Part shown: piece by piece, positions 28,095-38,567 of the stretch
Layout of the letters: the number at the start of each line of letters is the position of its first letter
Position numbering within the stretch: the first letter of the stretch is position 1
NCBI GenBank assembly: GCA_905234285.1
Contig: CAJOHK010000003.1
Span: 6,268-70,267 of the forward strand
Reading direction: 5' to 3'
Length of the DNA stretch: 64,000 bases
DNA from: an uncultured Bacteroidales bacterium
Lineage (GTDB): Bacteria > Bacteroidota > Bacteroidia > Bacteroidales > UBA932
Program-made: the position numbers and the translations under genes
The notes under the pieces: model-generated
The model's database searches: none
What the model saw: the letters and a program-made list of their open reading frames with translations, nothing else
What the model was told of the DNA's origin: nothing

Positions 28095-31000
28095 TTATTG
28101 AACTTTTACGCGGGTTCCGTCGGCCTGGACTGCCCAGAGGGAGGTGCCCGACAGGGTTACAGGCGACGTAAACGTAAACAAATTGGAGAAATACAGCAAA
28201 TCTCCTTCTGAGGTGGTGCCGCGGCGAACCTCCACGGCCACAGCCTCGTCGCAGTCGGACAGGGAGACCTTGGAGCCTTCAATCTTGGCCTTGGGCGTCT
28301 TGGTGATAGCCTTCTTATCCTTGAACTGCGTATAGAAACCCATCTCGCTGTAGGTGGTACCGCCATGCTTGGTGCGGTCCTCCAGATACTGGATAGGCGC
28401 AGCCTTGGGCAGGTTCATGTCACGAACGCGGGCCTTGGATTCGTTAATCATGGAGGTGGTAACCGTGTACTTGGTACTGCCGTACTGGCTGTAAGTCTCG
28501 TCAATGGTCCTGAAGAATCCCCAGGCATCGAAGAACTCGGTAAGGTCTTCGCCGGACACGACGCAGCAAGCCTCATAGTACTTAAGCTGGCACAGGCCGG
28601 CATTCTCGGCCAGACCGTAATAGTTCAGGGCCTCGTGGTTGGGAAGCTGATGACCATCGCGGAAGTAATTGAACAGGGCCGGGAAGAAATCTTCCTTGAA
28701 GCCGCACTTATGGTAGTAGTTCCAAAGCTGCCAGTTCAGGCGCATGTGCAGCTCGGGGTCTTCGCCCTGATAGCTGCCATCGCCAAGAACAGCCCAGGGA
28801 CGACTCTTGGCGTAGTCGGCGGCCAGGTCACTGATCTTTTTACCGCGGGACCAGCGGGTGGCGTTGGGGTAAGATTCTCCATTGGCCGTGGCGAGTTTCA
28901 TCACGCAGTAGTTGGAGAACAGGTTGTTGGAACTCTCTGTGGTGGAACGCCAGTTGATGGCCATCTGGTTCACATGGCCCATTTCGTGGGCGGGACCCCA
29001 GATGTTTCCCTGGCCCTCGCCTTCCTGCATCTTCTCCCGGGAGCCGATGGCGGCGATGGTGCTGATACCAAACTGCACACGGCGGTTCATGGCATTCATG
29101 TAAACATCGGGGTTGGAGCTGGTAACTGCCATCATGTGATTATTGAACCACTTGACTTTGTCCAGGCCCATGAGCTCGTGCTCCCAGCGGGTAATGTCAT
29201 CCCACACGCCGATGCCGCTGCGAATGCTGTTGGGCCAGTCGCTGCGCAGCTGGTTGGTATGGAACAGGAACATACATTTCTCGCCCTTAACGGTAAAGTA
29301 CTTGTAGGTGCAGTGATTCAGCAGTTCCTTGTAGCGATCGTCGTCGTGGCGGGCAGGATCGAAGTAACCCTGCACTGTGCCGCAGCCGGGCAGGATATGC
29401 ACCTTGACAGACTTGAAGGTGGATATATCCTGACGGTTGTCTGCGGGAACGATGTTGTAAATATAGGCCATACCGCTGGCGGTAATGCGCACGGTGTTGA
29501 TACCGGCATTGAGCGCGGTTTGCTGGTCGATGTTCTCGTTCTCACCGCCGCCGCCATAGTTGGGGCCGTATTCGTCGGACTCGCCGTACACCGCCAGGGC
29601 CACCGTCTGGCCGACAGGGATCTGGTCTACGCAAACCAGGAGATCCTGGCCGTTCTTGACCTCGATGCCGGTGGGGTTGTTCATGGAGGTGTAATACTGC
29701 ATTACCAGGGCCCTGTTCACACGACTGTCGCTGTAAGGCTCATAGGTGTGGATGCGGAAGTCTTTCTCGTTCTCGTTGTATGTATTGTTGAACAGCGGCA
29801 TGGCTACGTTGGCAGCCAGGTAAGGAGCGACACCGTTGAGCTTGATGATGTCCTTCTTGGTAATGCCTTCCTTGAGCTCGGAGCAGGACATGTCGGTGAA
29901 GATCTTGCCAATCCAATCGTTCACCTGGGCGCTGTTGCTGTTGAAGAACTCTACCTCGGCGGTGCAAATGTAATTGCCGTCGTCGTGCGTGCCGGGATCA
30001 CCGTTCTCGATCTCGATCTTCATCCAGGTGGCATTCTGGACGGGCGTATCCAGGTAGGCGGTCTGATAGCCGCCACGGCCGCCGAAGTCGTAGGACTGGG
30101 CCAGGATGTACTGGTCATCCTCGGCCGTCTTGTAGTAGACATTGAACTGGCCGATCTGGCCGCGCCCATGCGTACCATTGCCCGACGAGGTGCCGCGGTG
30201 CATGATGCTGATGTAGTCTATGCGCTGGTCGCCGAAGAACTCGAATTCCCACACAACCGGGAAAACGGTAGCGCCGTCGCCGGCGGGAGAATGGTAGAAG
30301 GTACCGTAGTTACCGTCCGAGAGGGCTTCGGCGTGGCCGCTATAGTTGTCATCGTCCTGATTGACGCGCACAGAAAGCGGAGCCACTTTGTCGGCCTTGA
30401 AAATCTCGGGGTCGGTGACGGAAATACTGTTCTGCGTCACTATGCACTTGGTGTTGGCCTTGCTCTCGGAGCTGTTGAGCGCCTTGAGAGGGATGGAAGC
30501 ACTGCGCTTGTAGGGCAGTTCGTTCACATCTACCTGGAAGACAAAGCTGGTGGTGGCAAAAGCCTTGGTGCTGCTTTCCAGGCCCGAGAAACGGATCCAC
30601 TTATCGCCGTCCTCGGAGTCATATTCGGGCTTCTGAACCTGGGACTCGTCCAGGTTCACGTTGGAAGCCACGGATACCACCACCGTGCCGCCCTCGGGAC
30701 CCACCGTCACGTCTTTGACGATGATGGCGGGGCCGTAACCGAACTGGGCCACGGACAGGGTGTAGCTGGAGGTGCCGCCCTGGACTTTCACCAGGGCACG
30801 GCGTACGCTCTCCTTATCCTTGTTGTCGCTCACCGAGATCATGACGCCCTTTTGGGCCGTAAGGCTGCGGCCCACCTGGCACCAGTCGGCGCTGGACTCG
30901 AATTTCCACTGGTCCTCGGGGACATTGGTGGTAACCGGAATAAAGGCTACCTGAGCATTCTGTTCCAGAACGACCACGGCATAGGTATCCATATCTATCT

Positions 31001-31097
31001 GGAAGGTGCCGTCACTGAGCTCTTTCTCCTTGTTACAGGCTGCCAGTGCGCACACGGCTAAGGCCAGAATTCCTATGTGTTTGATAATGGATTTCAT
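28095..31097 (-). CDS. M60-like (enhancin/mucinase-type) peptidase with BACON-like and F5/8C-like domains
   Basis: GPAHEMGHVNQMAINW (HExxH in HEMGH), LAACNKEKE lipobox, GTSSYTLSVAQFGYGP BACON-like, F5/8C-like region. Confidence 0.85.
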   Translation of the reverse strand: MKSIIKHIGILALAVCALAACNKEKELSDGTFQIDMDTYAVVVLEQNAQVAFIPVTTNVPEDQWKFESSADWCQVGRSLTAQKGVMISVSDNKDKESVRRALVKVQGGTSSYTLSVAQFGYGPAIIVKDVTVGPEGGTVVVSVASNVNLDESQVQKPEYDSEDGDKWIRFSGLESSTKAFATTSFVFQVDVNELPYKRSASIPLKALNSSESKANTKCIVTQNSISVTDPEIFKADKVAPLSVRVNQDDDNYSGHAEALSDGNYGTFYHSPAGDGATVFPVVWEFEFFGDQRIDYISIMHRGTSSGNGTHGRGQIGQFNVYYKTAEDDQYILAQSYDFGGRGGYQTAYLDTPVQNATWMKIEIENGDPGTHDDGNYICTAEVEFFNSNSAQVNDWIGKIFTDMSCSELKEGITKKDIIKLNGVAPYLAANVAMPLFNNTYNENEKDFRIHTYEPYSDSRVNRALVMQYYTSMNNPTGIEVKNGQDLLVCVDQIPVGQTVALAVYGESDEYGPNYGGGGENENIDQQTALNAGINTVRITASGMAYIYNIVPADNRQDISTFKSVKVHILPGCGTVQGYFDPARHDDDRYKELLNHCTYKYFTVKGEKCMFLFHTNQLRSDWPNSIRSGIGVWDDITRWEHELMGLDKVKWFNNHMMAVTSSNPDVYMNAMNRRVQFGISTIAAIGSREKMQEGEGQGNIWGPAHEMGHVNQMAINWRSTTESSNNLFSNYCVMKLATANGESYPNATRWSRGKKISDLAADYAKSRPWAVLGDGSYQGEDPELHMRLNWQLWNYYHKCGFKEDFFPALFNYFRDGHQLPNHEALNYYGLAENAGLCQLKYYEACCVVSGEDLTEFFDAWGFFRTIDETYSQYGSTKYTVTTSMINESKARVRDMNLPKAAPIQYLEDRTKHGGTTYSEMGFYTQFKDKKAITKTPKAKIEGSKVSLSDCDEAVAVEVRRGTTSEGDLLYFSNLFTFTSPVTLSGTSLWAVQADGTRVKVQ

Positions 31098-31106
31098 AGT
31101 CTTATA

Positions 31107-32549
31107 CTAATTGTCTGAGGTTCCATAAAGTTCCAGTTCGGCCAGGGCCACCCACTTGGGACTGGAAGCGTAATTGACGCGAAGGTCGCCGGCTATAGAC
31201 TCGGCAATACCAAAGCGGATGTACTTGAAGTTGGAGGTATGCTTCATGACAGGAAGGGTGAACCAGGTAGCTGCAGAGGTGGGCATCTCCGGGTCGGCGA
31301 CATCGCCGTTATCAATCACCTCCCAGTTGGTCTTGTCGTTGCTCACGCCCACCACAATGTGCGTAGGAACGCCATTGGGGTTATTGGCACGGGTGCAGTA
31401 GGACATCACGATGGCCTTGAGCGGAGACTTGAGGGAAATATCCACGTAGATGCCGTATACGGGATCTGCGTTGGTTACCGATCCGCTCCAGGGCGAGTGC
31501 CAGTAGGTGGCGATATTGCCGTCTACCAGGGCCGGAGCACCGTCGCCGTCGCCGGCATGATTGGCGCTTACCTCTACCATATCGGAGCTGAGGGTAATCT
31601 TGTCGGGATCCATGCGCAAGTTGAGCAGGAAGTAGTTCTTCTTGGCGTCAATGACGAACTCGCTCTTGGAACAGTCTGTCACGATGATGGGAAGGGCATA
31701 CTCTACCAGCATATCCATATAGGCGCGGGTAATCTCCACGTCAAACTCTACATCCAGCTTGCCCTTGGTAAAGTGCAGTTCCGTGGTGGGAAGGTTGAAG
31801 GCCTTTGCGGGAAGCAGCGTATAGTTCTTTGCGTTGTTGTAGTTGTAGTCGGCCAGCCAGGCTTCGTCGCCGGGGGCGATGGAGCAGGTGAAATCCCACT
31901 GGTTCTCGTCCATGTTCAGCGACAGCGTGTTGCGGTAACTGGCCACGGCAGGACTGGCGTTGGTGTACTGGTGGGGCTCGATACCCGTGGTTTGCAGGGC
32001 CAGCTTGGGCACCTGGATCTCCGGTTTGAGGACGATGAGGTTAATGTCGGACGAAACGGGTTCGTCGGCGAAAACCTGCAGGCCCAGCACATACTCGTTG
32101 TCGGGGTTGGCTTCCATAAGGGCGCTCAGGGCCACGGTCTTGAGACTCACGTACACCACCTGGTATGCATCATCGGAACCAAAGTCCAGGTTTACCTTGG
32201 CCTGGTCCGGGAGCGGATTCTTGTCGGCATCCGTGAACGAGAACAACGATGCGGGAATGAGCGTGAAATTGGTTTCCTTAGAGGTATTGTACATGGACAT
32301 CTGGGCCTGGTCGAAGGGAATGACCACGGCCGATGCCTTACCGTCCAGGTTGCGGCCGCTCTTGCAAACGGGGATGCGGTAGAAACCGTCTTCTCCGGTG
32401 CGGAAGAGCGTCAGGTTCTGTTCACCGCCGTTACGGAAGTATACCATAGTCTGGAATTCTTCCATATTGTCCGAGCGATGATCCTCGCAGGCAGCAGCGG
32501 CGAAAAGGGCCAGCGCTGCGGGTATCAAATATTTGAAAATGGTTTTCAT
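31107..32549 (-). CDS. DUF1735/F5-8C lipoprotein (PUL surface glycan-binding candidate)
   Basis: AAACEDHRSDNMEEFQTMVYF; C-terminal YWHSPWSGSVTNADPVYGIYVDISLKSPL...LAELELYGT. Confidence 0.75.
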   Translation of the reverse strand: MKTIFKYLIPAALALFAAAACEDHRSDNMEEFQTMVYFRNGGEQNLTLFRTGEDGFYRIPVCKSGRNLDGKASAVVIPFDQAQMSMYNTSKETNFTLIPASLFSFTDADKNPLPDQAKVNLDFGSDDAYQVVYVSLKTVALSALMEANPDNEYVLGLQVFADEPVSSDINLIVLKPEIQVPKLALQTTGIEPHQYTNASPAVASYRNTLSLNMDENQWDFTCSIAPGDEAWLADYNYNNAKNYTLLPAKAFNLPTTELHFTKGKLDVEFDVEITRAYMDMLVEYALPIIVTDCSKSEFVIDAKKNYFLLNLRMDPDKITLSSDMVEVSANHAGDGDGAPALVDGNIATYWHSPWSGSVTNADPVYGIYVDISLKSPLKAIVMSYCTRANNPNGVPTHIVVGVSNDKTNWEVIDNGDVADPEMPTSAATWFTLPVMKHTSNFKYIRFGIAESIAGDLRVNYASSPKWVALAELELYGTSDN

Positions 32550-32569
32550 CTTTCTTCGGGGTTAGCGGT

Positions 32570-34471
32570 TTACCATCCTAAGTTCTGGGTGAGGAGCTTG
32601 TTACGGTCCAGTTCCCGCTGCAGGAAAGGATACAGGTAGTGGTTATTGCGGAACACGCGGGTCTCGGCCACTTTACGCTTCCACATCTCGGCGGGAGCCG
32701 TTGTGGCCGAGCGGCTGCTCACTACGTCGGTGTCCAGGCCATAGACAGGGCCATTGCACACATCGGTGGCAATCATCCAGGTGCGGGTGTCATAGTAGCG
32801 GTGACCTTCCTGGGCCAGCTCTACCTGACGCTCGCGGTGGATCAGGTCGATGAGTTCCTCTGTAGTAGCATCAGGATAGGCCGATGCATCGGTGATGGAA
32901 GGCATGCCCGAGCGCTCGCGCAGGGCATCCCAGTAGCGCATGGCCTCTTCCAGGTCTACGCCCTCGCCGCTGACACCGCGGCTAATGCACTCAAGCACGG
33001 CCTCGATGTAGTTCAGGTAAATCTCGGCGTAGCGGAAGGTGGGGAAGGTAACATTGCCCCACTGACCCTGATAGGAGTCTACGGTGTGGTCGTACCACTT
33101 GTTCACCAGATAACCCGTGATGGGATAGTCGTGGGTGGTATGGCCCACGGCACCGTTGGCAAAGAAAGCGCGTCCAACAGCGTCGCCATGCTTCCAGCCG
33201 GTTCCGGGCCAGTAAACGGTCACATAGAAGCGGGGTTCGCGGCCACTGTACATGCGGGGCGAGTTGGACGTAGCGTCGTCGTCGCTGCACTTGAGGGCCT
33301 TGAGGAAAGGATTCACGATGGGCGTGAGGTCAAACTCGCGGTCTGCGCTGGGATATCCCGAGCGGCTGTCGATGATGGGGCCGCCATTGCGGTCGTAGCC
33401 AGTGACAGGATAGCGGCCGCCAGCCATGGCATAGGCATCTACCGAGGACTGGGTAGGACCCCATCCACCGTAGGCCGTACCCGTGGCGATGTCGGTGGGA
33501 GCGGTATGTGCGCCCAGCGCCCAGCGGCTCTGGTAACCGCCGCCGCAGAAGATGAGCTCATCGTTCCATTCCTCGTGGAAAATACCGTAATAATTGAGGT
33601 AAGGATTGTCGGGGTTGTCCTTGTCCTTATACAGGCTGTACACGCCCAGATCGATGACGCGCTTGGCAGCCTGAGCGGCCAGGAGCCACTTCTGAGGATC
33701 TTCCTCTACAGGGAACAGGTTGGTGCCGTCGGGGTTGCGGACGGTGCGGTACATGCTGGCGCCGTTAAACAGCGGACGGGCGCTGTACAGTTGCAGGCGG
33801 GAAATGACGGCCAGGGCGGCGCCGCGGGTGGGCAGGCCGTAGTTGGCACTGGTAAGGGTAGCCGGGAGATTCTCGGCGCAGTAGGTCATTTCGCTCACCA
33901 CATAGTTCACGCATTCGTCCCAGGTGTTGCGGGGACGCTGCAGGTCCTGGGTGCTGGCGGTGAAGTCCATAAGATCGTCCCCCACCAGGAAGACAGGGCC
34001 GTAGTCGCGCATGAGCAACCAATAAAGGTACGCGCGCGCGAACCGGGTGCAGTCGTAGTACAGCTGCAGCTGGGTCTTACGGGAAGCGTCCGACTGCAGC
34101 ACAGGATCTGAGCAGGAAAGCGCGTTCTTTAGGAAGATGTTGCAATCGCGGATGCCCTGATACCGGTTGTTGAATTGGTCGTTGGGCACCGTGGTGGCGT
34201 TCCAGGAGCCAAAGTTGATATAGCGGTAATTGTAGTTCCAGGTCATGGATGCCTCATCCGTGGCCCCAAAGATGGGCGTTCCGTTATAGAAGCTGGTAGC
34301 ATCTACGGGAAGATAGCCCCAGCAGTTGTAGAAATACTGGCGGGTATAGCTGTAGGAGGCCCAGATCTTTTCCTCGGTGAGCGTCTCGTCTTCCTGACGG
34401 TCCAGGAACTTGTCACAGGCCGTGGCAAGGAGCGCCGAAAGAGCAATGAGTATATAGAGAGTCTTTTTCAT
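32570..34471 (-). CDS. susD-like: SusD/RagB-like outer-membrane lipoprotein
   Basis: ATACDKFLDRQEDETLTEEKIW, YLYWLLMRDYGPVFL, FPTFRYAEIYLNYIEAV, LIHRERQVELAQEGHRYYD. Confidence 0.93.
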   Translation of the reverse strand: MKKTLYILIALSALLATACDKFLDRQEDETLTEEKIWASYSYTRQYFYNCWGYLPVDATSFYNGTPIFGATDEASMTWNYNYRYINFGSWNATTVPNDQFNNRYQGIRDCNIFLKNALSCSDPVLQSDASRKTQLQLYYDCTRFARAYLYWLLMRDYGPVFLVGDDLMDFTASTQDLQRPRNTWDECVNYVVSEMTYCAENLPATLTSANYGLPTRGAALAVISRLQLYSARPLFNGASMYRTVRNPDGTNLFPVEEDPQKWLLAAQAAKRVIDLGVYSLYKDKDNPDNPYLNYYGIFHEEWNDELIFCGGGYQSRWALGAHTAPTDIATGTAYGGWGPTQSSVDAYAMAGGRYPVTGYDRNGGPIIDSRSGYPSADREFDLTPIVNPFLKALKCSDDDATSNSPRMYSGREPRFYVTVYWPGTGWKHGDAVGRAFFANGAVGHTTHDYPITGYLVNKWYDHTVDSYQGQWGNVTFPTFRYAEIYLNYIEAVLECISRGVSGEGVDLEEAMRYWDALRERSGMPSITDASAYPDATTEELIDLIHRERQVELAQEGHRYYDTRTWMIATDVCNGPVYGLDTDVVSSRSATTAPAEMWKRKVAETRVFRNNHYLYPFLQRELDRNKLLTQNLGW

Positions 34472-34483
34472 ATCCGCAATCTA

Positions 34484-37400
34484 TTAGAAGTTAGCGTTAA
34501 GGCCGAAGGAATAGACCCGGTTGTTAGGATAGGAGGCGCCTTGGCCGCCGCCTTGCTCGGGATCCCACAGTTTGAACTTGGAGAAGGTAAGCAGGTTGTT
34601 ACCGGAGACATAGACGCGTACACTCTTAATGAAGCGCACGCGGGTCATCCACTTCTTGGGCAGGGAATAACCAATCTCTACGTTCTTGAGTCGGAGGAAG
34701 GATCCGTCGCGCTGCCACCAGGACGATGTCTGGCTGTTGTTGGAGGAACCGGCCGCCGATCCGATGGAAAGGCGGGGATAGACGGCTTCCCCGGCGTGAG
34801 ACATATCCTCGCCGTTGTTGGTGAGGCGGTCCCAACCCTTGTCCCAGACATCGAACTGAACGGCTGCGCGCTCGATAGCGGTGGAGGAGAAGGGCGAGGT
34901 GAGCGAGGAACCGCTGATGAAGAAGTTCACGTTAGCGATGCCCTGGAAGAACACGTTAAAGTCAAAGCCTTTATACTCGGCGTTCAGGCCAAAGCCATAG
35001 GTGATTTCGGGGAGGGTGGTATAACCCAGATAAATCTGGTCGTCGGCATCGATGCGGCCGTCACCGTTGATATCCTGGTACTTGATGTCACCCACGCGGT
35101 ATTCGCCAAAGGTCTGGACGGGCGAGTTGGCAATTTCTTCCTCGCTCTCGAACAGGCCGATGGCCAGCAGGCCCCAAGGCTGGGATGCACCCACGCCGTA
35201 AGGCTTGCCGATGCGGTTCTGGTATTTATACTTCCAGTCGGGCTCGTCGTTGTTGACCAGGGTGTTGCGGTTGTAGGTAAAGTTACCACGGCCGGTAAAG
35301 AACCAGTCGCCGATTTGCTTGTGCCATTCGGCCGACATATCCACACCGCGGTTGCGGGTTTCACCCACGTTCACATAGGGCAGTTTGCTGGTGTTCTGCA
35401 AACCGGCGATGCCGGGCAGACCGCCGCGCAGCATGAGGATGCCGGTACGGTGGCTGTCAAAATAGTCGGCCATCACGCGGAGTTCCCGCCACAGCTCGAA
35501 TTCTACACCCAGGTTGAGCTTAGTTTCCTCTTCCCAGGAGAAGTTGAGGTTCTCGGGGCGGCCGATGGCAAGACCGCTGCCGCCGTTGCCGCCGGTCTCG
35601 CCCAGGGTGGCGCTGTTACCGCCGATGATGGTGGCAAGATACAGCCAGCGGGCGCCGCCAATCTGGTCGTTACCCACCTTACCGTAGGAGCCCTTGAACT
35701 TGAACATGTTTACCACGTTCTTGATGGGATTCCAGAACTTTTCTTCGGAAATCATGTAACCGGCACTCACGGCGGGGAAGAAACCGAAGCGGTGACCCGG
35801 GGCAAAATTCTCGGAGCCGTTGTAACCGATGTTGACCTCGGCGAAATAACGGTCCTTGAGGGCATAGGTGATACGACCGGCAATACCCTGGTTCTTGTAC
35901 GGAAGCGATGTGGTGGCATCTCCGCCCAGGGTGGTGCGCCGGATGGAATGGTTGTACAGGAACATGGCACCCACGCTATGGATGTCGTTGAAACGACGGT
36001 TCCACGTGAGGGAGCCTTCCAGATAGGTGTTCATGTTGGACGAGCCACTGGCGCTGTACGACAGCGAAGTGGTACCCTCTACCACGGGATCTCCGTAGAT
36101 GAGGTTGCCGTCCTCGTCGCGGCCCGACGCGTGGTACTGGCGCGGCGTCTTGGTACGGCCCTGTTGCTGGTAGTTCTTGGCATCCCAGGAGAACTTGATG
36201 TTGGCCTTGAGGCCCTGCAGGGGCTCCCAGATATCAGTGAAATCCTGGGTGATGCCAATCACCGACTGCGCGCTGTTGGTGAAGGATTCATAATAACCCG
36301 TGTGCACCAGCAGGTTCCAGGGGTTCTCGTTGGTACCCGAGGGACGGGAGATGGTGCCATCCGAATATTCGTAAGGCACGGCGTTGGGCGAGGTAGAGAA
36401 CGCCCAGCTCCAGATGGTTCCAGTAGAGGTACCCGGAGACACCTTGGTTTCGTAGATGTTGGCCATGTTCAGGCTCAGGATAGTGGACGGGGTGAGGTTG
36501 ATGTCCACGTTGGCGCGGAAGTTAAACTTATCGTAGCTGATGGAGGAGTTGTAGTCGTAAATGTTCTTGGCATTCTTGAAAATGGAACTCTCCGTGAAGT
36601 AGCTGCCCGATATAAAGTAGCGCACTACGTCGGTACCGCCCGACACCGACACGTTCACGCGCTGGTTGAAGGCCAAGTCCTTGTACATGGTCTTCATCCA
36701 GTTCACGTCCGGATACAGGTCCGGGTCTGACTGATCGCGGTACTTCTGGATATCTTCCTCGGTGTAACGGGGTTCATCGGCCGCCCAGTTGTACATGGTA
36801 GCGAATTGCTCCGAGTTCACGAACTTGGGCATGATGAGCGGCTGGGTGATACCGGTTTCACTGCGCACATTCACCTTGGGACGGCCTATGTCACCCTTCT
36901 TGGTGGTGATGAGGATAACGCCGTTAGCGCCGCGCACACCGTACACGGCCGATGCCGATGCATCTTTGAGGATGGAGAATGATGCAATATCGTCGGTATC
37001 TACCAGGTCGATAGAACGCTCTACGCCGTCTACCAGCACCAGCGGAGTAGTGGTGCCCTGGAAGGAGGAGACGCCGCGGATGTAGAAGTCGGCCGAGGAT
37101 TCACCCGGCTGACCCGACCGCTGAACGGCTACCACACCCGACAGCTGACCGGCCAGACCAGTGGACAGCTTGGCGGATGGAACCTTGAGGTTGGCGGCGT
37201 CTACGGTAGCGATGGAGCCCACCACGGACTCACGCTTTTGGGTACCGTAACCCACCACCACTACCTCGTCCAGAGAGGTGGACTGAAGTTGCATTTGCAC
37301 GTTGATTTCTGTACGGCTGTTGACGGGAACTTCCTGGTCGTCGTAACCCAGAGAGGAGAACACCAGGATACCACCGCCGCCGGCTGCGTCCACGGTGATG

Positions 37401-37606
37401 GAGTAGTGACCATCCAAATCCGTGATTACGCCGATTACCGTATTCTTTACCAGAACGCCTGCTCCAATCATGGGTTCTCCAAGCTCGTCCAGGACGGTAC
37501 CTTCGACGGTGAGCTTACCCTGAGCAAACGCATCCGGAACGGCGCAGAATAATGCCGTCATGACGGCACAAACTGCGGCTAGGGAGGCTAAAAATTTGCT
37601 TCTCAT
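34484..37606 (-). CDS. susC-like: SusC/RagA-like TonB-dependent receptor
   Basis: Carboxypeptidase-D-like plug region, LDEVVVVGYGTQKRESVVGSI, C-terminal YSFGLNANF. Confidence 0.96.
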   Translation of the reverse strand: MRSKFLASLAAVCAVMTALFCAVPDAFAQGKLTVEGTVLDELGEPMIGAGVLVKNTVIGVITDLDGHYSITVDAAGGGGILVFSSLGYDDQEVPVNSRTEINVQMQLQSTSLDEVVVVGYGTQKRESVVGSIATVDAANLKVPSAKLSTGLAGQLSGVVAVQRSGQPGESSADFYIRGVSSFQGTTTPLVLVDGVERSIDLVDTDDIASFSILKDASASAVYGVRGANGVILITTKKGDIGRPKVNVRSETGITQPLIMPKFVNSEQFATMYNWAADEPRYTEEDIQKYRDQSDPDLYPDVNWMKTMYKDLAFNQRVNVSVSGGTDVVRYFISGSYFTESSIFKNAKNIYDYNSSISYDKFNFRANVDINLTPSTILSLNMANIYETKVSPGTSTGTIWSWAFSTSPNAVPYEYSDGTISRPSGTNENPWNLLVHTGYYESFTNSAQSVIGITQDFTDIWEPLQGLKANIKFSWDAKNYQQQGRTKTPRQYHASGRDEDGNLIYGDPVVEGTTSLSYSASGSSNMNTYLEGSLTWNRRFNDIHSVGAMFLYNHSIRRTTLGGDATTSLPYKNQGIAGRITYALKDRYFAEVNIGYNGSENFAPGHRFGFFPAVSAGYMISEEKFWNPIKNVVNMFKFKGSYGKVGNDQIGGARWLYLATIIGGNSATLGETGGNGGSGLAIGRPENLNFSWEEETKLNLGVEFELWRELRVMADYFDSHRTGILMLRGGLPGIAGLQNTSKLPYVNVGETRNRGVDMSAEWHKQIGDWFFTGRGNFTYNRNTLVNNDEPDWKYKYQNRIGKPYGVGASQPWGLLAIGLFESEEEIANSPVQTFGEYRVGDIKYQDINGDGRIDADDQIYLGYTTLPEITYGFGLNAEYKGFDFNVFFQGIANVNFFISGSSLTSPFSSTAIERAAVQFDVWDKGWDRLTNNGEDMSHAGEAVYPRLSIGSAAGSSNNSQTSSWWQRDGSFLRLKNVEIGYSLPKKWMTRVRFIKSVRVYVSGNNLLTFSKFKLWDPEQGGGQGASYPNNRVYSFGLNANF

Positions 37607-37718
37607 TAGCTTTAGTGTTAATAATAGTATCGCAATATAGGCTTTATTTGGTATCTTTGCAAATAAATAATTTTAATTTTAGCTCGGTTTTCGCCGTTTT
37701 ACACACATTTAAGCCGAT

Positions 37719-38567
37719 ATGAAACGCCTCGCAATAATCGTTTTAGCACTCACTCTGGGCCTCTCTGCCATGGGTCAGGGACAAGTGACCACCAAAAAAT
37801 ACAGGCTGGCCGATTTTACCGACAAAGTGACCAAAATTGTCCTGTCCGGCAACAGTCTCCTGGACGGCGCCCTCAGGCAGGAGGTCCTGAACACATGGAC
37901 CATCTCGGCCTTTGAGTTCTGTACGGTGGACGAATTTCACGCCATCAAAGACCAGGATTTGTACTACTTTCTGCTGGCGGCCGAGAGCCGGTTCAAAGGA
38001 GAGGAAACGCCGGGCATCCTGTTCCTTACCCTGGTAAAGGGCGGGCCCGATGCCGGCGAGGGCATTGCGGCCATGCCGGAGGTGATTTCCCTGCCGATTA
38101 CATCGGCCGCTGGCAGCAGCGGACGGGACTTGGTGTATCTGGGCGCGCTGGTGCAGGCGGTGCAGGAGTTCACGCTGGCCGCCATTGAGAGTGAGAAAGT
38201 GGCCTACAGCGGCAGCGACTGGTTCAACGGCCGCTATGCCCGCGAAGGCAAAATGCAAACGATCTGCCTGGCACAGGAAGACCTTGCCGAGAACCTGGAC
38301 GAGGCCCAGCTCAAGAAGTTCATGGACGAGGACATCCATGTAGTGGAGGCCGACGAGGCCGACGCCGTTTACCAAAACGGGGACTACAACACGCTGGTGA
38401 GCTATGTGGTGGCACCTTTTATGCCGTCGGAGGGTTCCTACAGCTATCAGCTGCTGTTCCAGGCCCAGACGCACGCCCTGTTCTATATTCATCGGCATAA
38501 AATCAAGGCCAAGACGCCGGAGGGTTTCCTGGCCGAGGATCTGAAACGGCTGGCCCACAAACGATGA
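37719..38567 (+). CDS. conserved secreted protein of unknown function
   Basis: Signal peptide MKRLAIIVLALTLGLSAMGQ; overlaps the M16 peptidase start by 4 nt. Confidence 0.6.
   Translation: MKRLAIIVLALTLGLSAMGQGQVTTKKYRLADFTDKVTKIVLSGNSLLDGALRQEVLNTWTISAFEFCTVDEFHAIKDQDLYYFLLAAESRFKGEETPGILFLTLVKGGPDAGEGIAAMPEVISLPITSAAGSSGRDLVYLGALVQAVQEFTLAAIESEKVAYSGSDWFNGRYAREGKMQTICLAQEDLAENLDEAQLKKFMDEDIHVVEADEADAVYQNGDYNTLVSYVVAPFMPSEGSYSYQLLFQAQTHALFYIHRHKIKAKTPEGFLAEDLKRLAHKR

Noticed and set aside
28365-31061. 898-aa plus-strand ORF opposite the M60-like peptidase (likewise 34175-36730, 46401-48368, 20137-21804, 31239-32639, 32639-34111, 45202-46605)
   Set aside because: Antisense shadows of well-supported genes in GC-rich codon usage; no recognisable domains.
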